A stretch of DNA of 64,000 nt from assembly GCA_963922205.1 (NCBI GenBank), contig CAWUHX010000063.1:62001-126000 (forward strand), in the 5' to 3' direction. This DNA is from Romanomermis culicivorax (taxonomy: Eukaryota; Nematoda; Enoplea; Mermithida; Mermithidae). Below, in pieces: positions 10,701 through 23,154 of the stretch (position 1 is the first letter of the stretch; each line of letters starts with the position of its first letter). The translations under genes and the position numbers were made by a program. Below the pieces are notes generated by a model that saw nothing but the letters and a program-made list of their open reading frames with translations, had not been told where the DNA came from and did no database searches.

Positions 10701-13149
10701 AATTGGCTAATGCATTGTGTTATAAATAATGGGTCTGGCGCATGGGCTAATATGCTAAAATAGGCTGAATCATTAATATTGCCTATAGAAAAGGCCGCCA
10801 ATAGAAAGTAAAGAGTTAGAATCCTACAGTGCATAATTACCTGATTCCGATAATCTAGATATTCCAATTATCTACACAGGAATCAAATCAAATAACTATT
10901 TTCGAAGACAAAGAAAAAATAATACAATTCACAAAAAATTTCGGAAAAATAAAAAAAATTCTGGCGCAATGTAAAACAAACATTTTAGTGTACATAAAAT
11001 CATAAGTCTGTTAATGAGTTCGCAAAAAATTTCCGAATGGAATCATTATTATCTTTATAATTTTGACGAAATGAAAATTCATCCAAGTGAGCAGCTAAGC
11101 GTTCCATTATTTTTAATCCATGCATTCTCGATATCCTCTGTTTGACGATTGGGTAGCAGATCTCCTACGTACTGCACATCCACTACCTATGGCACGACCG
11201 CCACCTAGTGCACATCTGCTACCATAGTCAGATCCGCTACTAGACAGCAAAAATGTTTTGCAATTGTTTTCATAAGGGTTTTCCGAAGACAAAAGAATAA
11301 ATGAAAATAAAAAAAATGGAATATGGTAGGCATTCTGCATGGTAAAAAATATTTTGTTTGCCACTTTTATGGAACCATAAGAATGGTTAAAAAACGTATT
11401 ACTACAGAGAGTCTACCTAAAGATAAGTCACTAATGAGTAAAGATATGTAATAAAATGATAAAAATGTCCACGCAACCACATTCTAATGCATGAAAAATT
11501 CTTATTTACATAACAAAGGGACCACACAAGCACCTCGAGTGACAGAACAATCAGCCTTGATGGACGTTTTTCATTCTTTACCTGTACCAATCCGGGTGAT
11601 GAAAATATTGTTTCCGTTTTGTTTTTTAATTTTTTTTCAAATACTTTTTTTATTATTTTCAAATATTTTATCATTTTGAGTTCTGTAACGCCCGATTTTC
11701 TACTGTACTTTTACTTGAATCAATCCCTTAAATTTCCAAATGTCCACAGGGACGACACACAAAACGATATAAAATATGATGGGAATGATAATGATAATCA
11801 ATGAACACAATATTGCAGACCACTTTCTTAGGCGTCGACGGCAACACGATTACACGAATTTAATCTTCCACACATGGTTTTATAAAAAGCGGAATACGAA
11901 CAAATCTGCCTATTTCATGCTTTCTCCGCTTTTTATACTGCTTCCTGTTGGCCACTCCCTTGATCTGTGGGGGGGTCTGCTTCGGAAATCTTCTTTCACC
12001 AATCGCCGCTTCCTGCTTCAAACACTTCTGTGTACTGTATGCTTACCTAACCACGCCTTCCATGCTTTCTAACTATCGTATGCTTACTACACTTTTTTGT
12101 GTTACGCTTGCTTCTCTATCTACATGCTTCCGACTTACGGTGGCTTAGCCACGCCTACGTACTTTCTTATTAATTATGCATGTATGTGCTTCTGTAATGA
12201 ACTGCAGCTACTTTTCCACTTGAGACTGGTGTCTGGGTTGGGGTTTCTACTTTTTATTACGGGCAGGTGTATTTACGATTTTGGGGGGAATTATTATACC
12301 TATGGAATGTGTCTTCATGTGAGTTATGAGGGTCAGGTGCCGATGTGCAAATTAATTATGTAATGTCTTTAATTGGGTCAATAACAGCTTCTGGGTGTGA
12401 GACGTTCGAAACAGAACACTTCAAATGAATTTACTGGAATGTCAATATAGGAAAACTCAGACATCCTTGAGACAATAAATTAATGGTATAAATTTGTATA
12501 CAGTAATAGAATACACATATCGTACATTGTGAATTTACACTGATGCATTACATTACACTTCAAAATTAAAAAAAAAACTATTGTTGAATATACCCCCCCC
12601 CCAGTAGACCAAGGACTGATTATTTTCAGCAAACGTGGATTCATGGCAATTATCCCATTTCTATCGAAAATTATAGGGATAACCCTGGGTTTAGAATAAC
12701 AAACCCCTGCATCTCACTGGGGTTCGTGGCACACATTTGACAGAACACAATTTCTTGCATTTACTTCTTCAGAAAATACAGGGCAAATTGAAAATTTTGA
12801 GTCCCATTGGTTGTAACCGCATATTTCCCAATTTTTAAGGAATGAAATTTTTAATTTTCATGATAACTGCGCCATCAATTGGTAAGAAAAATTAAATGAG
12901 CCTAATAATTTGTCAATGTATATTGTACATTCTTCCATAATGAAATCCTGCCTGGATTATTCAACACAAAAGTAAATGTAACGTGTTATTTATATACCTC
13001 AGCAGAAAGTAGTGGATGTGCACTAGGTGGCGGATATGACTATGGTAGGGCATGTGCACTAGGTAGTGCATCTGACACCCATCTTGTTTGACGAGTCCCC
13101 ACAAGCCTTCTATGGTATTTGTATGAATGCCATCCTCAGTCACGAATTC

Positions 13150-13530
13150 CTTTCAAAAATCACTTTGGTGCTTTGAAGCTCCGTTTTCTGGCGTTTCTCA
13201 ATGTGCTGCGCCTTTTGGCATAAAAATTTTGGTTGTAGGACGAAAAAAAATTTTGATCCTAAAAAAATATTTGGTACCAGGCAGAAAAATTTTGAAATTA
13301 CAGCTTGAAAACCAAAATTTTTTTCGAATATCTCGTTCAAAAATCACTTTGGTGCTCTGAAACTATTTTTTTCGAATAGCTCACTCAAAAATCATTTTGG
13401 TGTTCTGAAACTCCGTTTTCTGGCATGTCTCAATGTGCTGCGTCTTTTGGCATAAAAATTTCTGTCCTAGGACGAAAAAATTTGATACCAGGCAAAAAAA
13501 ATTTTGAAATTACAATTTGAAAACTGTGAA
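13150..13530. repeat. ~235-bp tandem duplication
   Basis: The block with CAAAAATCACTTTGGTG, GCTCCGTTTTCTGGC, CTCAATGTGCTGCG, TTTTGGCATAAAAATTT and GTACCAGGCA recurs in the same order at about 13150-13320 and 13385-13530. A partial third start lies near 13335. Confidence 0.75.
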
Positions 13531-13718
13531 TTCTGATATAACTTAAACTGAAATGATTCGTTTTATTTTTTAGCATTTTTAGCTGTTTCTTTCTACAAAA
13601 CGGCTCAAAAAATTTTTTGACTCAGACTTCTGGGGGTGTTCAGACCCCCCCCAAACTCTCTGATGCCGATGTATGGTCCCCCAGAGACCCCACAGAGTAC
13701 CTGCACGCACATGACTAT

Positions 13719-14182
13719 CAGTGTTTTTTTGTACTTTACAAACGAAACGGTCCAGAGTACAAACGAAAATTTGGACTTCGTTTGTACCAGTACAAAGGAA
13801 AATTTTTGGACAAAAAAATTTTTTGTTGCTCAACAGCTGTCAGTATTCAGTATCAATGGACTTTGTAGGACTTGTTTGTTATGCGTCCACATCGAAAACG
13901 ACAAACTATATCAGCTGTGACATAATAATAAAAGCTTTTTGTGGAGTATTTCACTAGTGCATGTTATGTGCCTCATGATCAAGTGTTTTATATGTCTGAA
14001 TTTGTAGCCTTTTTATGTGTCTCGTGGAAATAGCCAACTTATTCATATTTCACAGCATGTTTGTTGCATTTATAACAATGAATCCTTTTTTCAGCAATTT
14101 TTCGAAAATTTTGGAGTACAAACGGTTTTTGAGAGGTCGTTTGTACCAGTAAAAATGGACCGAGTACAAAAAAAAAACACTG
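13719..14182. mobile_element. hAT-type MITE, TIR CAGTGTTTTTTTGTAC
   Basis: The 464-bp element begins CAGTGTTTTTTTGTAC and ends GTACAAAAAAAAAACACTG. It is flanked on both sides by the identical 8-mer ATGACTAT (13711-13718 and 14183-14190). The CAGTG ends and 8-bp duplication are typical of hAT elements. Internally GTACAAACGA-type words are repeated in both orientations. No transposase is present, and ORFs inside are repeat translations. Confidence 0.85.
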
Positions 14183-14589
14183 ATGACTATGCATAATTAC
14201 CGTTATCTTTAATCTTGTAGCAGGAGCCATCAAAATGGAAGCCGCTGGGAGAAGAGTTCAAAAAATAAATTCCGGTTTGGTATTTTTTGAGAGTGACTTG
14301 TGAAGGAAAAGCTTTTCGATCTAAAAAGTTTATAAATAACAAAGGCACCCTGTTGTTTCTAGAAAATTTACATCTGGTGCATCAAATATATGGTTAAAGT
14401 CAATGTTTTCTTTGTATGCCCGAACATATGCAATATTGCAAAGCCCATCCGTAAGTTTTGACTTTGACGCCATTAGGTTAAAATCAAGAACACAAACAGA
14501 AAGCTAGAAAATGCAGATTTCCAAATGAGAGAGACCACAAGAAATCCTAGCTGAGCTCTGGAAGAAACAAAATTCTAACTTGGCTTTTC
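14183..14589. other. Non-coding stretch, nothing recognised
   Basis: About 400 bases with no domain-bearing ORF, RNA gene or repeat that I can identify. Confidence 0.5.
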
Positions 14590-14820
14590 TGCTGAAGGGT
14601 CATTTGCTCACAAATTGTCACCAAAGAAAGCTTGGGGTTTTGTTTTTTTGCTGATGGGTCATTTGCTTACAAAGTGTCACCAAAGAAAGCTTGGGGTTTC
14701 GTTTTTTTGCTGAAGGGTCATTTGCTTACAAAGTGTCACCAAAGAAAGCTTGGGGTTTCGTTTTTTGCTGATGGGTCATTTGCTTACACAGTGTCACCAA
14801 AGAAAGCTTGGAGTTTCTAA
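14590..14820. repeat. ~60-bp tandem repeat, four copies
   Basis: The unit contains GCTGATGGGTCATTTGCT, CAAAGTGTCACCAAAGAAAG and CTTGGGGTTTCGTTTTTT. Four copies run head to tail with few differences. Its length is close to a multiple of three, so it stays open in more than one frame without implying a protein. Confidence 0.85.
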
Positions 14821-15449
14821 GCTTAATATCAATGATGACCTAAGGAGTTGCATTTGCATATCTCAAATTTCATCCTGTCCATGGTCTTTAGAGATTTTTA
14901 GAGGCAACATGCAATATACGAATTATGTGCGCTCCATTATGTATTTCAACAGACACCAGCTTAGCAGTTGTTTCATTTGGCATGTATAAAACAAAAAAAA
15001 ACCAACTACTAATACTGAGAAGTTTCAACATCTATGTTATTGACCTTGATCGCTCCACGCTTTATGGGTTACTTGTGCGGCACTCAAAATAACCTCAAAT
15101 GTATAACGAACTTACCAGTGTGTCATCCCCACAACTCAACTTTTGAAATATCATGAAGAGGAAGAAACAGAAGAAACAAGTTGTCGTGCGAACTCTTGCA
15201 AATAAAAATCATGTGTTGCTTTTCCTCTGGCCTTGTGCTAGTGTTTCATTAGCATATTTAAAAATATACAAATATGACAACAATAATACAGAAGTTATCA
15301 TATATGTACATATATGCTTGATGGACATTTAAAATGTATATTTTGTTCATTAGCCCACTAGCCGAGTAAATAACTGAATCAATAAACGATCATTTTTAGC
15401 CATGGTGCATGCTGTAGTAGGCTATTTCGGTTGGCTCCACGAACGGACC
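14821..15449. other. Non-coding stretch, nothing recognised
   Basis: About 630 AT-rich bases without a supported gene. The stretch ends with a pyrimidine/purine-biased region leading into the duplicated block at 15450. Confidence 0.45.
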
Positions 15450-17000
15450 ATTCCAAAATCACAGAAAAATATCTGTCAGAGAAACATTTTTGCGAAACGT
15501 TTTGAAAAAAACGAAGAAAATTAACATTAAGATCCGATTAAAGTTGTTTCGAATGGAGCTTAAATGAAAAAAATAAACTTATGAAATAAATAAATAGAAC
15601 AAAATGAAATAAGCAAATAAGACGAAATGAATAAAATAATTAAGCAATAAAGGCAGAACAAAAAGGAAATAATAAAGAAACGAAAAGTAAAATAATGTAG
15701 TAAAAATTAGGTAAAAAAAGGACAAAAGTAGGCAACCTGAAAAAATTAAACAAAAAGTGGCTCAAAATGAGAAGAATATAAAAGGAAACTACTCAATAAA
15801 GGAAAAAAGAAACAAAAAACATGAATTTAGATACGTTAATAATAAACAACCCACAATAATAAGCTATAATGTCAGGAAAACACATGCTGTAAAGCCATTT
15901 GGTCAGAAATCTGGCGATTGACGCCAAAATGTGTGACAACCAGCATCCACCAGATCGAAATAGAGGACCAAATAGGCCGTGCACCAAACCGTCTACCCCG
16001 CCCAATCACCATTCTAAGGATAACTTTTTCGAAAATTCGCAATTGTTCATTTGTTCTGAAACTTCGCTGTTTTGAAACCTCTCTCTTTTGAGAATCGCTG
16101 CTATGAGACTTCGCTGTATTGAGAATCGCTGTTTTGAGTTTCGCTGAATAGAGGTGAAACTCTTTGACATTTTTATTATATCTGCCAGATGATGTGTGTT
16201 TTTTATGGCGTGTCCCCAATACAGCGAAACACACAACAGCGTTTCTCAAAACAGCAAAATCTCAAAACAGAGATTCTCATTACAGCGAAGTCTCAATATA
16301 GCGTTTCTCAAAACAGTGAAGTCTCAAAACGATTCTCATTACAGCGAAGTCTCAATATAGTGATTCTCAAAACAACGAAGTCTCAAATCAGCGACTCTCA
16401 AAAGAGTGAATCTAAATACTGCGAATAGTAAAAAGTTTTATGCATTCGAGTAAAAGCACCCATCATTTTTATAATTAATATGCAAATTTGGTATATTGAA
16501 ATTGTTTTTGCTAGTTGAGATAGTCTATTTTTAGTTGCATTTGGCCATCTAAGTTTTACATGCTTTTGTGCTGCAGCTGAGGTGCACGAAAGAATCTTTC
16601 AAAAATCACGAAAAAATATCTGTCAGAAAAACATTTTTTCCAAAACGTTTGAAAAAAACAAAAGCAAAAACTTATCAAAAAATTCCCTTTTAAAATTGTC
16701 TTGTATGGAGCTTAATTGTAAAAAAAAAATTAAATTAGTGAAATGAAATGAATAAGGCAGAACAAAAACAAAAAATAAAGAAATGAAAAGTAAAATAATG
16801 TAATAAAAAGTAGTAGGTGAATAAGGGAAAAAAGAAAAAACATGCATGTAGATATGTTAGTAATAGACAAACCAGAATAAAAAGCTGTAATGTCGTGAAA
16901 ACACATGCTATAGAGCCATAATGTCAGAAATCTGCTGATTCGTGCCAAAATGTGTGACAACCAGCATCCACCAGATCGAAATAAAGGAGCAAATTGGTCT
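15450..17000. repeat. Duplicated block flanking inverted ACAGCGAA arrays
   Basis: A block starting near ATATCTGTCAGA and ending at ACCAGCATCCACCAGATCGA occurs at about 15450-15965 and again at about 16600-16985 in the same orientation. Between the copies lie short-unit arrays in opposite orientation: TTTTGAGAATCGCTG-type units at 16030-16160 and CTCAAAACAGCGAAG-type units at 16205-16435. The two arrays could fold on each other. A further array of the first orientation lies at 17318-17410. No gene is present. Confidence 0.7.
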
Positions 17001-17905
17001 ATTCACTGTAAAAAAATTGTAGGATTAACGCAACTTTGTTGAATGAAAATGGTTGCCTCAACATTTTTACGTTGAAAGAACTCAACTTTTGTTGTGTTAA
17101 TCCTACCCAAATATTGTATGTCTTGAACGTAACAAAGTCAAGTAGCCATTTGTGTAGCAGTTGCGTAGGATCTACTCAACTTCTGCTATTGTGATGATTT
17201 TGCAAAAGTTACGTAGGTTTAACGTAACTGATTTTTATTCTTAAAATCAAAAAATCAATAAAAAAATAAAAACCTAGCCCGCCCAATCTTCATTTTCCCA
17301 TTCTAAAGATGAATATTTTGAAAATTCGATATTTTGAGAATCCGTTCTGAGACTTTTGCTGTTTTGAGAATCGCTGTTTTGAGTCTCGCTATTTTGAATG
17401 CCGCTGAATAGGGGTGAAACCCTTTTTATAGGGAGATGAGGGAAGAGAAATCGGAAAATTCTTAGATTATGCGTGACATAGGTTTACGACCTGCCGATTT
17501 TCTGATCGGCAAAGTGTGCTTGACGCGTCTCTAACGCGCTCGGGGCAGGCGGTAAATTTCGCCTGTAGTATATATTACGCAATCATAGCATCAAAAGTGC
17601 TTTTGAACAAGGAATACTGGGAGTTCAATCGCTGAGACTAAGCAGGTGCGACCTGACCTACCGCGAAATTATTTGTTTTTTTGGAGAATATACATTATTT
17701 TTCCTGAAGCTTGTCAGATTCCAACACCTGTCACTTGTAGAATTTGTGTTCAGTGGTGCGTTAATAGTTACTATAATTTCAGTAGAAATTGTCAAGTATT
17801 TTTAAAGAGACAAACATCATAAACAATCCAAAACGATAGCTCGCTACGTACTCTTACATTTCTATTAAAAAATGTTACGCAATATAAGGAGTAATTGTCA
17901 ATATT
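17001..17905. other. Non-coding stretch downstream of ZNF830
   Basis: It contains a stretch at about 16990-17250 with partly inverted words (GTAGGATTAACGCAACTTT near the left, GTAGGTTTAACGTAACTGA near the right) and another ACAGCGAA-type array (17318-17410). The AT-rich part just before 17906 should include the ZNF830 3' UTR. Confidence 0.5.
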
Positions 17906-18065
17906 TCAAAATTTTTTTGCTCTCCAGCTGTTCAATTCATCAAAATTTAAAGTGTCGTCGTTTTCGTCGGACATTTCTTCGTCGGATATTTCTTGTTTGA
18001 TCTGTCCGGCAACTCTTCTAGTGGCTTCCAATTTTTCTAGTTCTACGAATTTAGCCAGATCACCC
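17906..18065 (-). CDS. ZNF830: ZNF830 orthologue, last exon
   Basis: The minus-strand terminal exon runs from 18065 to a TGA at 17908-17906 after the acceptor CGCTAG. Its first base completes the ATG codon begun at the end of the 19849 exon, so the splice is phase-consistent. The encoded tail GDLAKFVELEKLEATRRV, then an acidic stretch (ISDEEMSDENDD) and ELNSWRAKKF, parallels the C-terminus of animal ZNF830/CCDC16: a helical segment, an acidic serine patch and a final (D/S)WR-x-K motif. ZNF830 is a nuclear zinc-finger protein linked to pre-mRNA splicing and DNA-damage responses. Its zinc finger lies outside this window. Confidence 0.85.
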
Positions 18066-19848
18066 CTAGCGTTAAAAAGACAGTATGAATTACAGACGGC
18101 AATGCGGACAGTTAAATGAGAGAAGAAAATGTTCAAATTTTTTGTGATTCGCTCTTCATACTTTTCTTTCGAACTTTTAACCCAGAAATTTGGAAAACTC
18201 AGACATAATATTTCAAGAAAATGCTTTTCAAGTCAGATACTCGTCCTCATACTCTGCCGACTGTTGGCGACGAAAGATCAAGTTTTTAAGACCCGCTTTC
18301 TGAGAAGTTCGACCTTGACTAGAGTTAAATTTATCATACCTGAAAATCAGGTATATTATATAATTTTACGTGCTGAGTATGTAAACACATCCCGGCATTT
18401 ATTTAATTTTTGAAAGTCAAAATTCTCGTAATTACAGTATCTCAAGCCTTAAAATTTCATCATTTTTTGAATTTTCAGCTTCGAACTCGTGATTCGATTG
18501 TATCAAAAAGTTTTTATAATTTCTTACTTTCCACTTTTTGCGCTTGTCAGAAAGAGGGGGGAAAGCCTATAAAATCATTTGGAGCCTTTTTTGGAGACCG
18601 GGGAATTTTCTTCATTTCTTTAGCCACTAACGTCTGATATATTGTGTTGAAATTTCAGGCCGATTCACGCACCGTTTTGGGAGCTGTAGAAATTTGTACA
18701 CACTACAGTAAATACGTTTTTGAATCTAAATAAATCATCAAGCAAAAAGATTCTGCGAACACAGGGGGCGGACATTGGACAAAAAAATGTGACTCGAAGT
18801 CCTGGTAAAAACTTAATGATTTAGCTTTGACGTTGCTGATCGATAGGCCTCAAATGAGAGGTCGAAGATTTGGAAATTCTCAAAATGTTAGAAATCGTGA
18901 TTTTTTGACTTCTATTTAGGGAAGAACGGCGAGAGTTATTCTGATGCCCATTGCTGAGTTGGAGAGACACTGCAATCTACTATCATTTGCTTTATTTTCA
19001 TCTGGCCGACATCGCGCGCTGTGATACAGGGTGCCCACAACTGTAGAACACTTTTTCGAAGTTTGTAGTATAGCACGGAGTCAGGCAGGCATTTACTTTA
19101 TAATATTAAACTCGCGGCTTCAACTCTTTTCAATTATATTACCGAAAAAAGAAATTTTGTAGCATCTTTGTCTAGACAACCTGTTGCACAACCATTGTAA
19201 ATAGATCGATGCAATTTTACCAGTGATTCGACTCACACCTTTTCCTTTTATTTATTTAGTTTGAACGCATTCATTTTTTTGCATCTCGTTGATAGAATAT
19301 TTAGTGGGATTAAACAGCATTTTTGTATCATCTTGCGGTGAGTGCAAATACTTACTTAAGCTCTCCAGAACGGTATACAAATCTGATTGACATTTTAACA
19401 CGATGTGTTGGACATTTGTGGCCACGGAAATGGATAAAAAATTTCTGTAGAATCCTATGGGAAACGTCCAAAAAGAAATCCAAATGATTTTTTTGGCTTA
19501 TTCCCACCACTTTTTCGAGACTTCAAGACAGCATAAAAAGCGTAAAGTAAATGATTAGAAAAAGTTCTTCATGCTTGATAAGGGAGCATGGAATGAGCAT
19601 TTGGCTAGAGTCACGTCTTTCTTGGTCTGTGACATCTCGAAATACATAACTAGACCGAGAAATTCCAAAAAATCTAAAAATAAAACACTTTAAGGCACCG
19701 TAGTTGAATTTAATGATACTCAAGATGCCACCAAGATACTCAGCGATATTATCAATTTTCAAATTGACACAAGTCGATGTACCACAAAGTCGATGTAACT
19801 CAGAAAGCGCGTCTCAAGGTGCATTGTAGAAAGCAAATACGAACTTAC
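18066..19848 (-). other. ZNF830 intron
   Basis: Intron of 1783 bases from the GTAAGT donor (19848-19843) to the acceptor CTAG at 18067-18066 on the minus strand. No other gene or clear mobile element is visible in it. Confidence 0.75.
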
Positions 19849-19925
19849 ATTTCGTTTTGTACTTCTTCTATCTCTCTTTCAGAATGAAGTCTTATATCTT
19901 CATCGTCCACAATAGCATCGGCCAC
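19849..19925 (-). CDS. ZNF830: ZNF830 orthologue, 77-nt internal exon
   Basis: This minus-strand exon is bounded by TTTCAG (acceptor) and GTAAGT (donor). It encodes VADAIVDDEDIRLHSEREIE and a few further residues (EVQNE plus AT of the next codon). The family equivalent is the ISEAIVAEEDEE...RQIGEIDEQ coiled-coil segment. The exon starts in phase 0, matching the end of the exon at 54353, and ends in phase 2, matching 18065. It is separated from the upstream exon by a 34.4-kb transposon-filled intron, so correct splicing depends on pairing across that distance. Confidence 0.87.
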
Positions 19926-20429
19926 CTGAAATAAAAAAAAATCATGAGCACGAATTTCACCTGAACTCATCGCTATTGATAATCAAAATACGACAGGAAT
20001 ACTACAGACTGAACGGAAAAACTAATTTCCATAACTTGTTATATGCCAAATTTTAGCTGATCCAAAACTATCGTTTTCCCAATATTTACCCCTGCAGTAA
20101 AACACCTATGTCTTTTTATATTTTTGTCCATGTTCAATAATATTGCATGATTATTCCTGTCGTTTTCGTTGTCACATTGTGGGCCATTTGGTCGCATTTC
20201 ATTATTCGTTTTGATCTTATTATTTTTGCCATATTTCGTCCGTCGATAATAATGGGAAATAATCGTTAACCCTCAACTAACTCTTAATAATTTTTGGTGA
20301 AAACAAATTCTGTCATCAAATCTCTGTGTGAACGATTCGGACAACAGTGTAAATTGGTCATTTTCCGAACTACAAATGTCTTTTAAAAACTGAATATGGC
20401 CCAAATTACAGAACGCGTTAAAATAAATG

Positions 20430-20590
20430 TAAAATCTCGGGTAAGGTAACCCATGTTTAACCCGCCATTTTACACGCCTTTCACTTACAATTTTACCCAG
20501 GATTGTACTCATCTTTAACCCGAATTTTTACTCGAGATTTTACCCGTCTTTTACCAACGATTTTATCAATGTTTAACTTGGAAATTTATC
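20430..20590. repeat. Degenerate TTTTACCCG tandem repeat
   Basis: Roughly 22-26-base units contain TTTAACCCG or TTTTACCCG followed by an ATTTTAC word, repeated six or so times with drift. It lies in the long ZNF830 intron. Confidence 0.55.
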
Positions 20591-20810
20591 CGACTTTTTT
20601 AGTTTTCGTATTATAGAACGTAGGTAAGCGGCCGGTTACCCAATCGATCATTTTAATATATGTTTTTCATGGTGAGGTTGTTTTTAGTCGTATGAGCAAG
20701 GTATCCCAAAGCTAAAATACCGATATCTCACGATGGAACATTTCTTTCATGCTCCTGTAACTGCAGTTATCCTGAAATAATTCTTATGCCTTACTGAATT
20801 GTGAGTAGGT

Positions 20811-21227
20811 ATACATGTAACGGAGCTCCGAGGTCTGGAGGGGGTTGGAGCACTTTTTTCGGGCCGGGGGTCAGTAATTCCCAAAATTTTGGGGGGAGGA
20901 GTCGCTGAAGGAAAAAAAAATTCAATTTTTTCATGAAAAATGTCCGAAAACCGTTCCAAAAAGTAATAATTTTTGTCCAAAAAAATGATCAAATATGTAC
21001 TTATGGCACGAAGCGCCGAGAAAATTGACGTTTTTGACCATTTTTTGTTCAAAAATTGACATTTTTCAGTATTTTTCCGACTAAAACTATGCAGGTCCTT
21101 AGGGCTACCATATGGCTAGCCATAGGATTGGAAAATCCTGGGGGGGGGGGGTTGCCCAATGGCTAGCCATATGGTCGACAATTTCTGAGGGGGGTTCACA
21201 TAGCACTTTCCCCCAATTACATGTATG
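20811..21227 (+). mobile_element. CATACATGTAA-family hAT-like MITE, copy C
   Basis: Starts ATACATGTAACGGAGCTCCG and ends CCCCAATTACATGTATG, closely matching the copy at 45398-45832 throughout (GGGCCG, G-rich block, GGCACGAAGCGCC, paired ATGGCTAGCCATA motifs). No exact flanking duplication was found. Non-coding. Confidence 0.8.
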
Positions 21228-22211
21228 ATTGAAGTGCCATCCAATATGAGTTGTCGGTAGTTTTGTAATTGAAAGCTTGATGTGCATGGAAAAGGAACAG
21301 TGTAAGCTGCGTTATAACAATCCTGTTCTGGGCGCCATAATATTTATAGTACACACACATCCAGCTAGGAAGAACTGCTGTGAGTTCTTCTGTGCAGTGC
21401 GGATCACATCATAAATATCTAGGATGAAACTAGTCTGGGAAATCTTGCACGATTTGTCATGAAGCTGTGGTGGCTTGTTGCAAGATTGTCAGATCCAATT
21501 GTAAATGTGCCTGATTGAAATAATTAATGATAATCATTTCATCAGTCCTTCACCGAAGTATTTGGGCAGTGATAGGCGCAGTAGGTACACTAGGGTACCA
21601 TTTTTCAGGCAGTGTTTGTGGACGTCCAAATCATCTATGTAAAATTTTATACTCGCAAACAAATCTATTTTTTCATGTTTCCTTATTGATCGTTTCAGTT
21701 TGTTGCGAAGTAGTGGGCTCATGTAACATTTTCTCAGAGTCAGCCGTTGGAGGCTGTTGACTCTCTTTCTCTTCAATAATATCTTTTTTCAATTGATCAC
21801 GTTTTAGAGCGCTGGCCCATTCAAGCTTCTTTTGAACATCCCTAAAGTCACTAGGATGTTCCTGTTTGTATCGAGAGTAGTATCACTTGTGATAATACTT
21901 TCTTGGTTGTTCCTTTGATGCATATTCCCTATATCAATTTTTTGAACTATCATAGTCTCCATTTTCTCGACCTGTAGTAGACTGCGAGGGTTGTTCGTGA
22001 CAATATCAGTGACTTTTATGTTCACGATGTTGTTCAATTTCTTTCCTTTTTTTGCTTTTTCATTCATCTCTCAATCCTTCATCATGACGTTTTTTTGATG
22101 GTGGAACATAGTTCAGATCTTCAGGATGTGCTTCAAGATAATCTTGAACCATTTGCAATAGTTTATTGGTCGCATTTTGTCTTCGGAACAATGAAAATTG
22201 ATATGCACACA

Positions 22212-23154
22212 CAGGCCCATAACTAGGAATTTTTTTCAGGGGGGGGGAATCACCAAAATGTTTTGACTTACTCAAAAATCGGTGAATGGAGGTCGTGCAG
22301 GGACCAACCAGTGGGCTGAGAGGTCCAGGGTGGCGCGCTTAAGCGCCCCCTGGTAGGGTCTGGGGCGAAGCCTCAGAAAAAATCAATTTTTAGCACTGTT
22401 AGTGCTAGAAAATTCCTTAAAATGCTATATTTAAAATACATAATTGAGAAAACTCAAGATCAAAATTCATATTATAATTCATCAACATTTATTGTTTGAA
22501 TCGAACTAACCTGCTGATGATGCTACTGAAAGGTCTGCTGGCATCGACGATTCTGTAGAAGGGGTAGTTGATGCTAGTGTTACAACTGGATTAATATTCA
22601 AATAAATTTTAACTCATTAGAACGATGATACAATTTTATTCTAACTAACTGATTCTGATTCTGAAGGTTTTGAGAATCATTCGCAGCACTAGATTCACGT
22701 GAAGAAGCTGAATTTGATGCTACACATTGACATTTGTTGTTTAAATTTGAAGATGTAAAATAGCTAGTGATACGCTTCATATTGTATTAGATTCAAAAGT
22801 TGAAACAAATTTTTCATAAACTTCAAACCCTACTATACATCCAACACAAATTATAAAATAATGTACGGCAAGAAAAAGTGTAATATTATGTAGGAAACAG
22901 CGAAATGAAACTCAATCAATATTCAACAAATGTATTACACTGTTAGACATGCAAATTTTATTATAAAATATAATATTTGTACCTTTAACCCTTCATTTTT
23001 ATGATTCAATAAACGAAATGAAAAAAAATTCACAGGTGCCAAGAGTAGTCACTTTTTCACATACATGCGCTCAATCAGATATGCTAAAAAATTTTTTCGG
23101 ATTTCATTTCAGGGGGGGGGGAATTCCCCCCATTCCCCCCTAGTTACGGGCCTG
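22212..23154 (-). mobile_element. hAT element, TIR CAGGCCCRTAACTAGG, 943 bp
   Basis: Left end CAGGCCCATAACTAGG and right end CCTAGTTACGGGCCTG are inverse. The identical 8-mer TGCACACA flanks it (22204-22211 and 23155-23162). Poly-G/poly-C runs follow both termini. A short minus-strand ORF inside (22780-22598) looks like the N-terminal exon of a hAT transposase, so this is an internally deleted derivative. Confidence 0.88.
22598..22780 (-). pseudogene. hAT transposase N-terminal exon remnant
   Basis: The ORF begins MKRITSYFTSSN, followed by a Ser/Asn/Gln-rich stretch. A basic start followed by an (S/T)-x-(F/Y)-F motif is typical of the first exon of hAT transposases of the TTF-finger group. 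No BED/TTF finger or catalytic domain follows within the element. The assignment rests on this short motif and on position inside a hAT-type element. Confidence 0.5.

Larger units (their letters stand above)
8865..13149. other. Intergenic stretch between convergent genes
   Basis: About 4.3 kb with no recognisable coding region. It presumably holds the 3' UTR of RABEP1 just after 8864. It contains a copy of the ACAGCGAA repeat family (10294-10500), a 17-bp tandem repeat (10611-10700) and a poly-C run near 12590. Near-inverted blocks containing GCACTAGGTGGCGG occur at about 11190-11230 and 13015-13070. Short ORFs here have no domain I recognise. Confidence 0.6.

Noticed and set aside
11113-11364. 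83-codon minus-strand ORF with a hydrophobic start, as a secreted peptide
   Set aside because: Hydrophobic segment then Ser/Gly/Arg repeats match a dispersed GCACTAGGTGGCGG-type repeat also seen near 13040; no splice or homology support.
13579-13957. Cluster of overlapping ORFs on both strands
   Set aside because: They fall in the CAGTGTTTTTTTGTAC hAT MITE and its flank; the apparent coding is due to GTACAAACG repeats.
17430-17680. Possible structured RNA (GC-rich CGACCTGCCGATTTTCTGATCGG and following hairpins)
   Set aside because: Short inverted words are present, but no tRNA, snRNA, 5S or SRP signature could be matched by eye; a covariance-model search would be needed.
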